This document shows, piece by piece, positions 35,600 through 44,639 of a stretch of DNA of 64,000 bases. Position numbers and translations under genes: made by a program. Origin of the DNA: Listeria costaricensis (lineage in GTDB: Bacteria > Bacillota > Bacilli > Lactobacillales > Listeriaceae); NCBI RefSeq assembly GCF_900183385.1, contig NZ_FXUT01000007.1, positions 1 to 64,000 on the forward strand, written 5' to 3'. The notes under the pieces were generated by a model. The model saw only the letters and a list, made by a program, of their open reading frames with translations, did not search any database and had not been told where the DNA came from. Numbering within the stretch: position 1 is the first letter of the stretch; each line of letters opens with the position of its first letter.

Positions 35600-35800
35600 A
35601 TGCAAAACGGGAAAGTAAAATGGTTCAACAATGAAAAAGGTTATGGTTTTATCGAAACAGATGGCGGCGAAGACATCTTCGTTCACTTCACAGCCATTCA
35701 AGGAGATGGCTACAAATCTCTTGAAGAAGGTCAAGAAGTTTCCTTTGAAGTTGTTGAAGGCAACCGCGGACCGCAAGCTGCAAACGTAGAAAAAATCTAA
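35600..35800 (+). CDS. cspD: Cold-shock protein (CspA family)
   Basis: 66-aa single cold-shock domain that binds single-stranded RNA/DNA as chaperone. RNP1 is KGYGFIE and RNP2 is DIFVHF. The start is ATG 35600, with AGGAGG 9 nt upstream; an in-frame start at 35564 is ignored because it precedes the RBS. In L. monocytogenes the csp gene at this position is, as I recall, cspD; paralogue naming is not certain. Confidence 0.95.
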   Translation: MQNGKVKWFNNEKGYGFIETDGGEDIFVHFTAIQGDGYKSLEEGQEVSFEVVEGNRGPQAANVEKI

Positions 35801-35827
35801 TCATTTCAAGTCGCAATGGACACGGTC

Positions 35828-35856
35828 AAGCTGGCTATCTTAGTCAGCTTTTTTAT
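35828..35856 (+). terminator. Terminator after csp
   Basis: A 9-bp stem (AAGCTGGCT with AGTCAGCTT, one G-U) with a 5-nt loop, followed by TTTTTATT. Confidence 0.8.
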
Positions 35857-35917
35857 TGCACTTTTTTACAATTTCTTTTATAGTGAGTGCTAGCTAGAAA
35901 GAAACGAGGCGAATCAT

Positions 35918-36328
35918 TTGGAAATCTATGTTGACGGTGCCAGTTCAGGAAATCCAGGCCTAAGCGGCGCAGGTGTGGTACTTGTCGCAAACGGCATTTA
36001 TGAACAGCACGCGATCCCTTTAGGCGCATATACCAATCATGAAGCGGAATTTATGGCCGTCAAGCTGGGGCTGGAACTTGCCTGCTCCAAACAACCCACG
36101 CTCATCCGCCTTTATACAGACAGTAAAATCGTCATCGAATCGATCGAAAAAAGGCACGCCAAAAATCCCCTCTTCAAACCGCTTTTAGATCAGATTCTCC
36201 AGCTGATCGATCAAGTGCCGCTTTTTTTCATCGAATGGAAAAACGTTGCGCAAAATAAACAAGCCGATCAGCTTGCCCGCCAAGCCATCCAAAAAGCCCG
36301 CCGGCAAAAAAACAAGAAAAAAGCATGA
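35918..36328 (+). CDS. RNase H-like fold protein (RnhA-related)
   Basis: 136-aa protein with the RNase HI fold. The four acidic active-site residues can be placed: Asp in IYVDGASSGNPG, Glu in HEAEFMA, Asp in LYTDSKIV and Asp in NKQADQLA. It therefore probably cleaves RNA in RNA/DNA hybrids, though some relatives (YpdQ/YpeP group) are weak or inactive. Start is TTG 35918 with GAGG 8 nt upstream. The basic tail (RRQKNKKKA) may help nucleic-acid binding. Confidence 0.87.
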   Translation: MEIYVDGASSGNPGLSGAGVVLVANGIYEQHAIPLGAYTNHEAEFMAVKLGLELACSKQPTLIRLYTDSKIVIESIEKRHAKNPLFKPLLDQILQLIDQVPLFFIEWKNVAQNKQADQLARQAIQKARRQKNKKKA

Positions 36329-36363
36329 TGCGCCCCCCTCCCAAGCGAAAATTTTCCGCTAAA

Positions 36364-36386
36364 AGAAGGACCATCCTGCTTTTTTT
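36364..36386 (+). terminator. Probable terminator after RNase H-like gene
   Basis: A 7-bp stem with one mismatch (agaagga with tcctgct, 3-nt loop) followed by TTTTTT, between convergent genes. Confidence 0.5.
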
Positions 36387-36395
36387 AGTTCCATT

Positions 36396-37271
36396 CTATA
36401 ATAAACCCAAATCCCGCTCGACGGTTTTCAAGCCATATTCACGCACAACATCGACAGAATCGCTTGTAATCCCGCGGTACAGACACTGATCATAATTAAC
36501 CTCAAGTGGTACACTTGTATGGATGGCTGCCAGTTTTTGACTGAGCTCGAGCATCACCAAGTCTTCCTGAATCTTTTTTTGAACGCCGGGTTTCAGTAGT
36601 TCCAAGTGTGCCAGAACGCCCTCAATCGAGCCGTAATCCTGAATCAGCTTGAGTGCCGTTTTTTCACCAATTCCCCGAACGCCCGGATAGCCGTCCGATG
36701 TATCGCCCATCAAAGCTTTCACATCAATGAACTGGAGCGGTGTAATGCCCATCTCCGCAAAAAATACCGCTTCATCATAACGTTTATAATTCCCATACCC
36801 CTTCTGCATGATCCAGACGTGATTCGTTCCCGAAATCAATTGGAGCAAGTCCTTATCGCCGCTTAAAACAGTCGTCGGTAAAAAATCCGCGGCATGCTTG
36901 GAGATCGTTCCAATGCAATCGTCTGCTTCATAGCCCGGTACGCCAATATTTTGAAACCCAAAGCGTGCCGTCACTTCTTTCGCCAAATCAAACTGTGGAA
37001 TCATTTCCTCGGGCGGCGCCGTTCGATTTGCTTTGTAGCCATCAAACAATTCATTCCGAAAAGTTTTTGCGCCCATATCCCAGGCAATCAGCGTATGCGT
37101 GGGCTCCGCTTGACGAATGGCCGCAAGTAAATGACGCAGCATCCCTTGAACCGCATTGGTCGGCATACCATCCGCATTATACATAAACTGTTTTGTCACA
37201 CTCGTCGCATAAAAAGAACGGAAAAGGAGCGCCATTCCGTCTACAATCAGCAAATTTTCTTTTTGTTCCAT
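36396..37271 (-). CDS. ypcP: 5'-3' exonuclease (YpcP, Pol I N-domain homologue)
   Basis: 291-aa stand-alone 5' nuclease/flap endonuclease related to the N-domain of DNA polymerase I. Metal-binding acidic clusters are seen in VDGMALLFRSF, GYEADDCIGT, VLSGDKDLLQL and LMGDTSDGYPGVRGIGEKTA, the last being the helix-hairpin-helix. It removes RNA primers and can back up PolA. ATG 37271 is chosen because GAGG lies 6 nt before it; the ATG two codons earlier touches the RBS. Confidence 0.92.
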   Translation of the reverse strand: MEQKENLLIVDGMALLFRSFYATSVTKQFMYNADGMPTNAVQGMLRHLLAAIRQAEPTHTLIAWDMGAKTFRNELFDGYKANRTAPPEEMIPQFDLAKEVTARFGFQNIGVPGYEADDCIGTISKHAADFLPTTVLSGDKDLLQLISGTNHVWIMQKGYGNYKRYDEAVFFAEMGITPLQFIDVKALMGDTSDGYPGVRGIGEKTALKLIQDYGSIEGVLAHLELLKPGVQKKIQEDLVMLELSQKLAAIHTSVPLEVNYDQCLYRGITSDSVDVVREYGLKTVERDLGLL

Positions 37272-37392
37272 CGTCATCCTCTTTTCTGTTAGCCTTCTTT
37301 CAGTGTATCATGAGCCTGCCCTAGCGCCCAATCAAAATGTTCATCTTTTTTTCATTTTTTCTTCTTCGTTTCGTCTTGTTTGCGTATTACAC

Positions 37393-37421
37393 TAAAAATA
37401 AGCAAGTTGTTCCACTTGCTT
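37393..37421 (-). terminator. Terminator after winged-helix gene
   Basis: An 8-bp perfect stem (AAGCAAGT with ACTTGCTT, 6-nt loop) followed on the minus strand by ATTTTTAG. Confidence 0.75.
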
Positions 37422-37444
37422 CCACACTTTTTATACAAAGAGCC

Positions 37445-37723
37445 CTAAGTTTCCGAGGACTCTTTGTTTTTTTGCAGTTTTTTTAACAAGGCTTCACCCT
37501 CATCAGTCAAATAATACCGCTTTTTACCCAGTTCTTTAATCGGCGTTCGAAACACAAACTGGTTGGCCTCCAGCCAGTATAGCGTCCGCAAAAAACAGGA
37601 TTTATCCAAGCCAATAAAATAATGCTCAAAAATCGTTTCTTCTTGAAGATTCACAAGCACAAACCCTTTGATTTTAACGAGCTTCAATGTTTCTAATAGG
37701 TCTTTTTCTGTTGGATGCCACAC
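37445..37723 (-). CDS. Small winged-helix-like protein, possible regulator
   Basis: 92-aa protein, not recognised with certainty. The final part (RTPIKELGKKRYYLTDEGEALLKKL) looks like the beta-wing and last helix of PadR-type winged-helix proteins. It starts with GTG 37723, preceded by AAAGGAG at 8 nt. The stop codon lies inside an imperfect hairpin (37438-37468). It has its own promoter and terminator. A DNA-binding role is possible, but no partner gene is adjacent. Confidence 0.65.
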   Translation of the reverse strand: MWHPTEKDLLETLKLVKIKGFVLVNLQEETIFEHYFIGLDKSCFLRTLYWLEANQFVFRTPIKELGKKRYYLTDEGEALLKKLQKNKESSET

Positions 37724-37754
37724 TTTGAAAACTCCTTTGCGCCAATTTAGAATC

Positions 37755-37783
37755 ATTATAACTAAAAAGCATTTCTAAAACAA
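37755..37783 (-). promoter_or_regulatory. Promoter of small winged-helix gene
   Basis: Minus-strand TTGTTT, a 17-nt spacer and TATAAT. Confidence 0.7.
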
Positions 37784-37834
37784 GTCTCTGATAAAGGCTG
37801 TTTCCCACATGCTAATAAACCACAAAACGGCCAT

Positions 37835-37870
37835 AAAAAAGCAAGAAAACATGCGGACACATTTTCCTGC
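37835..37870 (-). terminator. Terminator after VOC gene
   Basis: A 13-bp stem with several G-U pairs (37841-37854 with 37858-37870) followed on the minus strand by TTTTTTATGG. Confidence 0.65.
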
Positions 37871-37925
37871 CAAATTACTCCTTCTACTGATTCAGCAAAT
37901 GCCTATTTCTGCACCCGCTTTCCCC

Positions 37926-38309
37926 TCATCTATCGCCCAATTCTCGCACGGCAAAATAATTGCCTTCCGGATCTGCAAAGTTGAACACTCGCATGCCTCC
38001 TGGTGTCGTCACTAATTGACCTACTTTCACACCATTTGCTTGGATCATTTCAAAGAGCGGCTCCAGTTCCCCCTTGGATACACCGAAAAGCATGGACGGC
38101 GTATTCAGATTTAATTCAGGCTGTAATTTGGCAATGACGGCTCGTTCAAATAAAATAAGCTTCGTTTCAGCAGATGCATGAGGCCGCAATTCAATTTTTA
38201 AAATACCTTCTTCTTTTGTGATATTTTCTATGAAGCCAAAGTTTTTCTTCCAAAATTCTGCCACCCGGTAAGGATCCTCCACATAGAGCATTAATTCATC
38301 CAGCATCAT
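37926..38309 (-). CDS. VOC (glyoxalase/bleomycin-resistance) family protein
   Basis: 127-aa single-domain protein of the vicinal-oxygen-chelate fold with paired beta-alpha-beta-beta-beta units. It begins MMLDELMLYVEDPYRVAEFWKKNFGF and ends with FADPEGNYFAVRE, both usual in this family. Metal ligands are not obvious, so it could be an enzyme, a drug-binding protein or a structural relative. The start is ATG 38309 with AAAGGAGG upstream. No neighbour hints at a substrate. Confidence 0.85.
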   Translation of the reverse strand: MMLDELMLYVEDPYRVAEFWKKNFGFIENITKEEGILKIELRPHASAETKLILFERAVIAKLQPELNLNTPSMLFGVSKGELEPLFEMIQANGVKVGQLVTTPGGMRVFNFADPEGNYFAVRELGDR

Positions 38310-38350
38310 CGTCCAAAAACCTCCTTTAATTTGGTTCAAGCATTAATTAA

Positions 38351-38359
38351 ATTGTATCA
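38351..38359 (-). promoter_or_regulatory. Extended -10 promoter of VOC gene
   Basis: Minus-strand TGA followed by TACAAT, 41 nt before the ATG. Confidence 0.5.
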
Positions 38360-38466
38360 CGAAAAGAAACGCACCTAAAAATAAAGAGAACCAAGAGTCT
38401 GACAAAAAAACGTGAAAGCAGTCCTTTTGTCCATTCTTGATTCCCTTTTTTACGCAACGGTTATTC

Positions 38467-39120
38467 TTAGTAGCCGCCCATGTATAGCGCGGTTGCAACA
38501 TTCATCATGAATTCTGTTTCGTTGCTCATTTTCCACTGACTGTCATCACTCGGATTTGGTTCAAGTTTCATCGTTACATCTGTCCCAGTTTCAACAGCTT
38601 TTGCATTTTTGATTGCTTCTGTATAAAGCTCCATTGTCTTTTTCATCAAAGCATCTTGATCTGTTGCAAGCGAAGGATCAGCCGTTACAGCATTCGTCAG
38701 TTTTTCTGTCAGTTCTTTTTGAACACTTGCCATGTCCAGACCTTTCACATTCACTTTTACTTCTGGTTTTTCTTTGTCATCATTTGTCACTTTCGTTGTA
38801 TAAGAAGCTTCTTTTTTCATTTGCGCCATAAACGCATCATAAAAATCATTGACTTCTTGATCCAGATCAGCTGTTGTCGTGCTTGTCAATTGACTTTTAA
38901 AGCTGGAGATAAAGCTCTCTTTGAAATCAGATTCAAAATTGCCGTAATCTGAACCAAATGTATCCTCTAGCTTATCTGTATCTTCCCCTTTGATCAGTGC
39001 GTTCATCACATAATCTGCCGCTTGGTCTGGTGCCACACGATTAGGCCCCCCACAACCAGTTAGCACAACTAGTAAAACAAGTAAGGCCGAAATCAGCCCC
39101 ATAATCCCTTTTTTATTCAT
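38467..39120 (-). CDS. Putative lipoprotein
   Basis: 217-aa protein with a signal peptide ending in the lipobox LTGC (Cys at about residue 23). It should be anchored to the membrane outer face after LspA processing. The mature part is acidic, Lys/Thr-rich and mainly helical, with a KPEVKVNVKGLD segment seen in Listeria/Bacillus DUF5105-like lipoproteins; that assignment is tentative. GGAGGG precedes the ATG. Transcribed alone. Confidence 0.8.
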   Translation of the reverse strand: MNKKGIMGLISALLVLLVVLTGCGGPNRVAPDQAADYVMNALIKGEDTDKLEDTFGSDYGNFESDFKESFISSFKSQLTSTTTADLDQEVNDFYDAFMAQMKKEASYTTKVTNDDKEKPEVKVNVKGLDMASVQKELTEKLTNAVTADPSLATDQDALMKKTMELYTEAIKNAKAVETGTDVTMKLEPNPSDDSQWKMSNETEFMMNVATALYMGGY

Positions 39121-39166
39121 GAAGTATTCCCTCCAAATGTTTTTTGTGTCCCATAGGTACTTTTAA

Positions 39167-39196
39167 AATATACCACGTTATTTAGATATAAAGCAA
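39167..39196 (-). promoter_or_regulatory. Promoter of lipoprotein gene
   Basis: Minus-strand TTGCTT, an 18-nt spacer and TATATT with an extended TGG. Confidence 0.6.
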
Positions 39197-39235
39197 CATC
39201 ATTCACAAAAATGTCAAAATTCGCGAAAAAATAGC

Positions 39236-39289
39236 AAAAAAAAGCTGTAAGTAGGTATCGAAAATGTTGAAGTGATCCTCTTACAGCTT
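39236..39289 (-). terminator. Terminator after rpsN2
   Basis: A perfect 10-bp stem (AAGCTGTAAG with CTTACAGCTT) with a 28-nt loop and TTTTTTTT on the minus strand. Confidence 0.75.
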
Positions 39290-39300
39290 TCCATATTTAT

Positions 39301-39570
39301 TTACCAGCTGGCTTTTTTGACACCAGGAATCTGTCCTTTATGGGCAAGTTCACGGAAGCGAATCCGACTCATGCCGAATTTACGCATGTAGCCATGTGGG
39401 CGACCCGTCAATTCACAACGGTTATGCAATCTCGATGGGGAAGAATCCCGCGGCAGTTTCCGAAGCTCGTCATAACGACCTTCTGCTTTCAGCTGTCTGC
39501 GAAGTTCCGCATACTGTTCGACGAGTTGCTTTTGTTTCTCATATTTGGCAACTTTGGACTTTTTAGCCAT
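39301..39570 (-). CDS. rpsN: 30S ribosomal protein S14, zinc-independent paralogue
   Basis: 89-aa S14 of the long form. It has no CXXC pairs for zinc (a single Cys, in [13 protein letters not shown]), so it is the C-minus type that replaces zinc-binding S14 when zinc is scarce. AAAGGAG precedes the ATG. The gene stands alone, outside the ribosomal protein operons. A Zur-type operator overlaps its start region, in line with that role. Confidence 0.95.
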   Translation of the reverse strand: MAKKSKVAKYEKQKQLVEQYAELRRQLKAEGRYDELRKLPRDSSPSRLHNRCELTGRPHGYMRKFGMSRIRFRELAHKGQIPGVKKASW

Positions 39571-39597
39571 GTGATGCTCCTTTCAACGTTCTTTTTT

Positions 39598-39618
39598 AAA
39601 TCGAAATGATTACGTTTT
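39598..39618. promoter_or_regulatory. Zur operator upstream of rpsN2
   Basis: The 21-bp sequence from 39598 matches the Bacillus Zur consensus AAATCGTAATNATTACGATTT at all but two positions. It lies between the -10 and the ribosome site, so Zur-Zn would block transcription when zinc is plentiful. Confidence 0.85.
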
Positions 39619-39620
39619 AC

Positions 39621-39648
39621 ATTATACGCTCTTTTATTTATTTTGCAA
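39621..39648 (-). promoter_or_regulatory. Promoter of rpsN2
   Basis: Minus-strand TTGCAA, a 16-nt spacer and TATAAT; the Zur box starts 2 nt downstream of the -10. Confidence 0.75.
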
Positions 39649-39658
39649 GTCTCACCAC

Positions 39659-39713
39659 TTAAAAAACTGTGGGAAACACCAAGCAACGAACTTTTGCCTG
39701 CGTTTCCCACAGT
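39659..39713 (-). terminator. Terminator after pbuX
   Basis: A 12-bp perfect stem (39666-39677 with 39702-39713) followed on the minus strand by TTTTTTAAG. Confidence 0.85.
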
Positions 39714-39723
39714 CTTTCCCTTT

Positions 39724-41031
39724 TTATTTCGCGTGATGAATTTCCAGCTCCTGTTCCGTTGCTTTTTTCCGTCCTGGGAGCATATTGAATAAAAGATTAA
39801 GCGCAATCGCCATGACGCTCCCTGCCACAATCCCGTTACTTGTAAACAGTTGGATAAACGACGGCAGTTCTTTGAAAAGATCCGGCACGACCGTTACCCC
39901 CAAGCCAACACCAACGGAACAAGCGATGATCAGCAGATTTTCTTGTGAAGAAAAATCAACTTTCCCGAGCATTTTAATTCCTTGTGCGACGACCATTCCA
40001 AACATAGCGACCATGGCCCCACCCAGTACAGGTGTTGGAATAATCGTTGCAACTGCACCAATCTTTGGCACTAGCCCGAGCAGAAGTAGAAAGCCTGCCG
40101 CCGTGTAGATCACTTTACGCGTTTTGATTCCCGAAAGTTGCACGAGACCGACATTTTGAGAATACCCCGTATAAGGAAAAGTATTGAAAATTCCACCCAA
40201 AATAATCGCTAGACCTTCTGCCCGATAACCGCGCGTTAAATCCTTCTTGTCGAGCGGCTTCCCTACGATATCCGATAAGGCAAAATAGACACCCGTTGAC
40301 TCTACCATGCTGACAAGCGAAATCAAAATCATCGTCAAAATGGCCGACCATTCAAAAGTTGGTGCCCCGAAGTAGAACGGTGTCGGCAGATGAAACCAAT
40401 CAGCTTCACTAACCGGAGCAAGACTGAGATGCCCTAAAACTGCGGCAACCAGCGAACCGCCCACAAGTCCAATCAATACGGCAATCGCCTTAGAGAAGCC
40501 TTTCCCAAAACGATACACACAAATGATCAGCAAAAGTGTACCAAATCCCAGTCCCAGATTATAGAGCGAACCGAAATCCTTCGCCCCTTCTCCACCAGCC
40601 AGATTGTTGATGGCGACAGGAATCAGTGTCAGCCCAATGACCGTCACGACTGAGCCCGTTACAACTGGCGGAAAAAACCGGACGATGCGCGAGAAAAATG
40701 GCGCGATCAGCAGGACAAACAAGCCTGAAACAATAATCGACCCATAGATTGCACCAATTCCCATCTCCTGCCCAATCAAAATAATCGGGGCAATCGCCTG
40801 AACGGCACAACCAAGGACAACCGGCAATCCAATTCCGAAAAAGCGATTGACTGTCAGCTGCAAAAGAGTGGCAATCCCACACATGAAAATATCAATCGAC
40901 ACAAGATATGTCATTTGTTCTCCGTTAAAGCCCAAAGCTCCCCCAATAAGAAGCGGCACAATCACAGCACCCGCATACATCGCCAGCACATGTTGAAATC
41001 CTAAAGCTAAAATTCTCCCTTTGCCAAGCAT
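39724..41031 (-). CDS. pbuX: Xanthine permease PbuX
   Basis: 435-aa NCS2-family proton symporter for xanthine. About 12-14 membrane segments; the AVQAIAPIILIG and GGIFNTFPYTGYSQNVGLVQLSG segments carry family motifs. It starts 3 nt after the xpt stop and so forms the xpt-pbuX operon behind the guanine riboswitch. This layout is the same as in Bacillus. Uric acid permeases are close, but operon context decides for xanthine. Confidence 0.95.
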   Translation of the reverse strand: MLGKGRILALGFQHVLAMYAGAVIVPLLIGGALGFNGEQMTYLVSIDIFMCGIATLLQLTVNRFFGIGLPVVLGCAVQAIAPIILIGQEMGIGAIYGSIIVSGLFVLLIAPFFSRIVRFFPPVVTGSVVTVIGLTLIPVAINNLAGGEGAKDFGSLYNLGLGFGTLLLIICVYRFGKGFSKAIAVLIGLVGGSLVAAVLGHLSLAPVSEADWFHLPTPFYFGAPTFEWSAILTMILISLVSMVESTGVYFALSDIVGKPLDKKDLTRGYRAEGLAIILGGIFNTFPYTGYSQNVGLVQLSGIKTRKVIYTAAGFLLLLGLVPKIGAVATIIPTPVLGGAMVAMFGMVVAQGIKMLGKVDFSSQENLLIIACSVGVGLGVTVVPDLFKELPSFIQLFTSNGIVAGSVMAIALNLLFNMLPGRKKATEQELEIHHAK

Positions 41032-41034
41032 CCC

Positions 41035-41800
<766 letters not shown>

Positions 41801-41815
41801 TGTTAGTATTGTTAC

Positions 41816-41844
41816 ATTATAACGTTGTGCGATTGCTTGGTCAA
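41816..41844 (-). promoter_or_regulatory. Promoter of xpt-pbuX
   Basis: Minus-strand TTGACC, a 17-nt spacer and TATAAT, directly before the riboswitch. Confidence 0.85.
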
Positions 41845-41845
41845 G

Positions 41846-43366
41846 CTAGTTTTTCAATTGATAGACAAAGGCATACCGTTCTTCCAACAAGTGCAGTAAA
41901 TAGGATGGATTGATCGGCTCCCCTGTCGCTTCTTTCAACAATTCAATCGGCGTTTTCAGCTTGCCATAGCGGTGGATATGCTGTGTCAGCCAGTCTTTAA
42001 TCGGCCGATAATCAGTCCCTGCCAAAACGGCTTCCAAGTCCGGCAAGTCTTTTTTCATCTGCTCGAAAAACTGTGCCGCATAAACTAAACCAAGTGCATA
42101 GGACGGGAAGTAGCCAAAATCGCCACCTGCCCAGTGAATATCCTGTAAAACACCCGTCGAATCCGTTTCCGGACGAACCCCCAAATAGGCTTCATACATA
42201 TCGCCCCATGCTTGTGGCAGATCCTTAACCTCAAGTTCGCCATTCATAAGCGCCTTCTCAAGCTCATAGCGAATCATGATATGTAGCGGGTATGTCAGAA
42301 TATCCGCTTCGATACGAATGAGTGAGCTTTCCGTCAGATTGAGCGCCCGGTAAAAGTCCTCCACCGAAACCGTTTCATAAGCACCTTTTGCCATCTTTTG
42401 AACCGCCGGATAGTTGCTCTTCCAAAAAGCAAAACTCGAGCCTAGAATAATTTCATAGAAAAGTGACTGCGACTCATGGATCCCCATAGAAGCCCCATTT
42501 GCGAGCGGTGTCCCAACCAGCTGCCAATCGATATTTTGCTCATAAATCGCATGACCGCCTTCGTGAATAATTCCAAAAAGCGCCATTTTAAAACTATCTT
42601 CATCATAGCGCGTTGTAATCCGCACATCTCCTGGATTTAGCCCCGAAGCAAACGGATGCACGGTATCATCAAGACGCCCTGCTTCAAAATCAAAGCCCAT
42701 TTTTTCAAGAACAGAAAGCCCTAATTGTTTTTGTTCTTCTTTTGGCATCCGGTAAAGCCCAAGAAGTGATGCGTCTGGTCGAATACCTTCCTGCTCAATT
42801 TTCAGGCGGAGCGCTTTGATTCCCTTCCGCAGCGTCGCAAAAACCCGATCAACAATCTGAACCGTCATGCCCGGCTCATACTGATCAAGCAGCGTGTCAT
42901 AGCGGTTTTCCTCGTAGCCCCAGTATTCGATAAACTGTCTTTTCATCGCCACGATTTCCGTCAAATACGGCTCAAATTTGGCAAAATCATTTTCCGCCCG
43001 CGCTTCCGTCCAAGCATTTTCAGCTTGTGCGACAAGTTTTGTATATGCGCGATACTCTTTCGCCGGAATTTTTTTACTCAAATCATATTCTTTCTGGCAT
43101 TCGTGCAACGTTTTCGCCGTAATCTCATCCAGTTCCGCCTTATAAGGAGAAAGTGCTGCAATAAAAGCCGCCATTTCTTCCGACGTCTCTGCTTCAAAAA
43201 TTTCTGCCGACAGAACACTGATCACTTCCGCCCGCTGATCCAGCCCCTTCTTCGGTGCACCTGTACGAATGTCCCAGCCCACCAATTCGAGCGCTTCTTT
43301 TTTCGCTTCGATTTTCCGTACAAAATCCAAAAATTCCTGCTTCAATTCGCTCAATGTTTCTGCCAT
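41846..43366 (-). CDS. ypwA: M32 family metallocarboxypeptidase
   Basis: 506-aa cytosolic zinc carboxypeptidase (Taq/YpwA type). The zinc motif HEGGH is at 268-272 with the third ligand Glu in GIHESQS (E298). The M32-specific GWDIRTGAP (N-terminus) and DVRITTRYDE motifs are present. It removes C-terminal residues from peptides, with broad preference. RBS CAGGAG. It follows the RNA methyltransferase gene by 15 nt and is probably co-transcribed with it. Confidence 0.93.
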   Translation of the reverse strand: MAETLSELKQEFLDFVRKIEAKKEALELVGWDIRTGAPKKGLDQRAEVISVLSAEIFEAETSEEMAAFIAALSPYKAELDEITAKTLHECQKEYDLSKKIPAKEYRAYTKLVAQAENAWTEARAENDFAKFEPYLTEIVAMKRQFIEYWGYEENRYDTLLDQYEPGMTVQIVDRVFATLRKGIKALRLKIEQEGIRPDASLLGLYRMPKEEQKQLGLSVLEKMGFDFEAGRLDDTVHPFASGLNPGDVRITTRYDEDSFKMALFGIIHEGGHAIYEQNIDWQLVGTPLANGASMGIHESQSLFYEIILGSSFAFWKSNYPAVQKMAKGAYETVSVEDFYRALNLTESSLIRIEADILTYPLHIMIRYELEKALMNGELEVKDLPQAWGDMYEAYLGVRPETDSTGVLQDIHWAGGDFGYFPSYALGLVYAAQFFEQMKKDLPDLEAVLAGTDYRPIKDWLTQHIHRYGKLKTPIELLKEATGEPINPSYLLHLLEERYAFVYQLKN

Positions 43367-43381
43367 TTTCTCGTCTCCTGT

Positions 43382-44524
43382 CTATTTATGATCGCGTGGC
43401 TTTCTTGGTCCCCAGTACTGATAATAGTCGGTTCGCAAATAACCATTATAGAGCTTCCGTTTTTTGGTCGCCTTTTTGCCGTAAGCTTCCTCAAATGCTT
43501 CGTAGGAGGTTACCACATAGACCGACCAGGTTGGAATCGCACTGTAAACTTCACCCATTTGCTGATAGAGCTTCTTGATGGCCGTTTCATCTTCCAAACG
43601 TTCTCCGTATGGCGGATTGGCCACGATCACTCCATATTCTTTTTCCGTCGTAAAGTCGCTTACCTGCATCTGTTTAAAGGAGATCAAATCACCCAGCCCC
43701 GCTTCGATGGCATTCTGCTTGGCAATTTCAATCATTTTATGATCAATATCTGCGCCCATAATGTCCAGCTTCTGATCGTAATTCGCCAGAGACTCCGCTT
43801 CCTTGCGTGCCTCTTCAAAGATCCGCTTTGGCATCCAGTCCCAAGTTTCAGAAGCAAATTCGCGGTTAAAGCCCGGCGCAATGTTTTGCCCAATCATCGC
43901 AGCTTCAATCGGGATCGTGCCCGACCCACAAACGGGATCGTAAAATGGTCGATCAGGATGCCAGCTAGTCAAAAGGACCAAAGCCGCTGCCATAGTTTCC
44001 TTCAGAGGCGCGCCCCCTTGCCCGATACGATAGCCCCGCTTGTGAAGCCCCGCACCACTTGTATCAATCGTCAGCGTCACATGGTCTTTCAGAAGCGCCA
44101 CTTCGATTTTAAAAAGCGCACCGGATTCCATCAATCGACCCGAACGGCGATATTTCTCACTCAAACGGTTCACAATCGCTTTTTTGACGAGCGCCTGACA
44201 ATCTGGCACACTGTAAAGCGTTGATTTAACAGACTTACCCGCCACAGGAAATGCTGCATCCAGCGGTAAGAAATCCTCCCAAGGCAAAGCTTTCGTTTTT
44301 TCAAAAAGCTCATCAAAAGTTGTCGCTTTGAACTCACCCACAACGATTTTCACCCGGTCTGCCACACGCAGCCACAGATTCGCCCGTGCAATCGCCATCT
44401 TATCTCCTTTAAAGAAAACTTTTCCATTTTCGACTCGCGGCGTATAGCCAAGGCGCTGCACTTCTTTCCCAACAATTGCTTCGAGTCCTGATGCTGCTGT
44501 TGCCACTAATTGAAACTCATCCAT
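43382..44524 (-). CDS. ypsC: THUMP-domain RNA methyltransferase (YpsC, RlmL-like)
   Basis: 380-aa SAM-dependent methyltransferase, probably on 23S rRNA guanine N2. A ferredoxin-like/THUMP RNA-binding region covers about residues 1-155. The Rossmann methyltransferase half shows DPVCGSGTIPIEA (SAM binding) and NPPYGERL (catalytic NPPY). It is much shorter than E. coli RlmL/RlmK, with only the RlmL half. Located between the RNase P RNA gene and ypwA. Confidence 0.9.
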   Translation of the reverse strand: MDEFQLVATAASGLEAIVGKEVQRLGYTPRVENGKVFFKGDKMAIARANLWLRVADRVKIVVGEFKATTFDELFEKTKALPWEDFLPLDAAFPVAGKSVKSTLYSVPDCQALVKKAIVNRLSEKYRRSGRLMESGALFKIEVALLKDHVTLTIDTSGAGLHKRGYRIGQGGAPLKETMAAALVLLTSWHPDRPFYDPVCGSGTIPIEAAMIGQNIAPGFNREFASETWDWMPKRIFEEARKEAESLANYDQKLDIMGADIDHKMIEIAKQNAIEAGLGDLISFKQMQVSDFTTEKEYGVIVANPPYGERLEDETAIKKLYQQMGEVYSAIPTWSVYVVTSYEAFEEAYGKKATKKRKLYNGYLRTDYYQYWGPRKPRDHK

Positions 44525-44550
44525 TTTACACGTCCCTTTCTATTTAGCAA

Positions 44551-44616
44551 GAAAAAAGCTGTTTCAACTGCCGAGCTCATTCGATTCAAATAAGCAAAAG
44601 GCCGCATGAAACAGCT
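44551..44616 (-). terminator. Terminator of rnpB
   Basis: A 10-bp stem (AGCTGTTTCA with TGAAACAGCT) with a 40-nt loop holding smaller stems is followed on the minus strand by TTTTTTC. Confidence 0.75.
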
Positions 44617-44639
44617 CCAAAATTTCATTTCATCCTGCA

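Noticed and set aside
31781-36375. Similar short stretches (GCTAAAAGAAG...CCGCTAAAA) at about 31.78 and 36.35 kb as a dispersed repeat
   Set aside because: Shared identity is limited to about ten bases and both places are AT-rich; chance similarity is enough.
37438-37476. Plus-strand terminator with a T7 run at the end of the winged-helix gene
   Set aside because: The T-run is the complement of Lys/Asn codons of the gene and no plus-strand gene lies upstream to be terminated.
43025-44224. Plus-strand open frame of 399 codons opposite ypwA and ypsC
   Set aside because: It crosses two well-supported genes on the other strand and its translation matches no domain; composition is that of a reverse-strand shadow.
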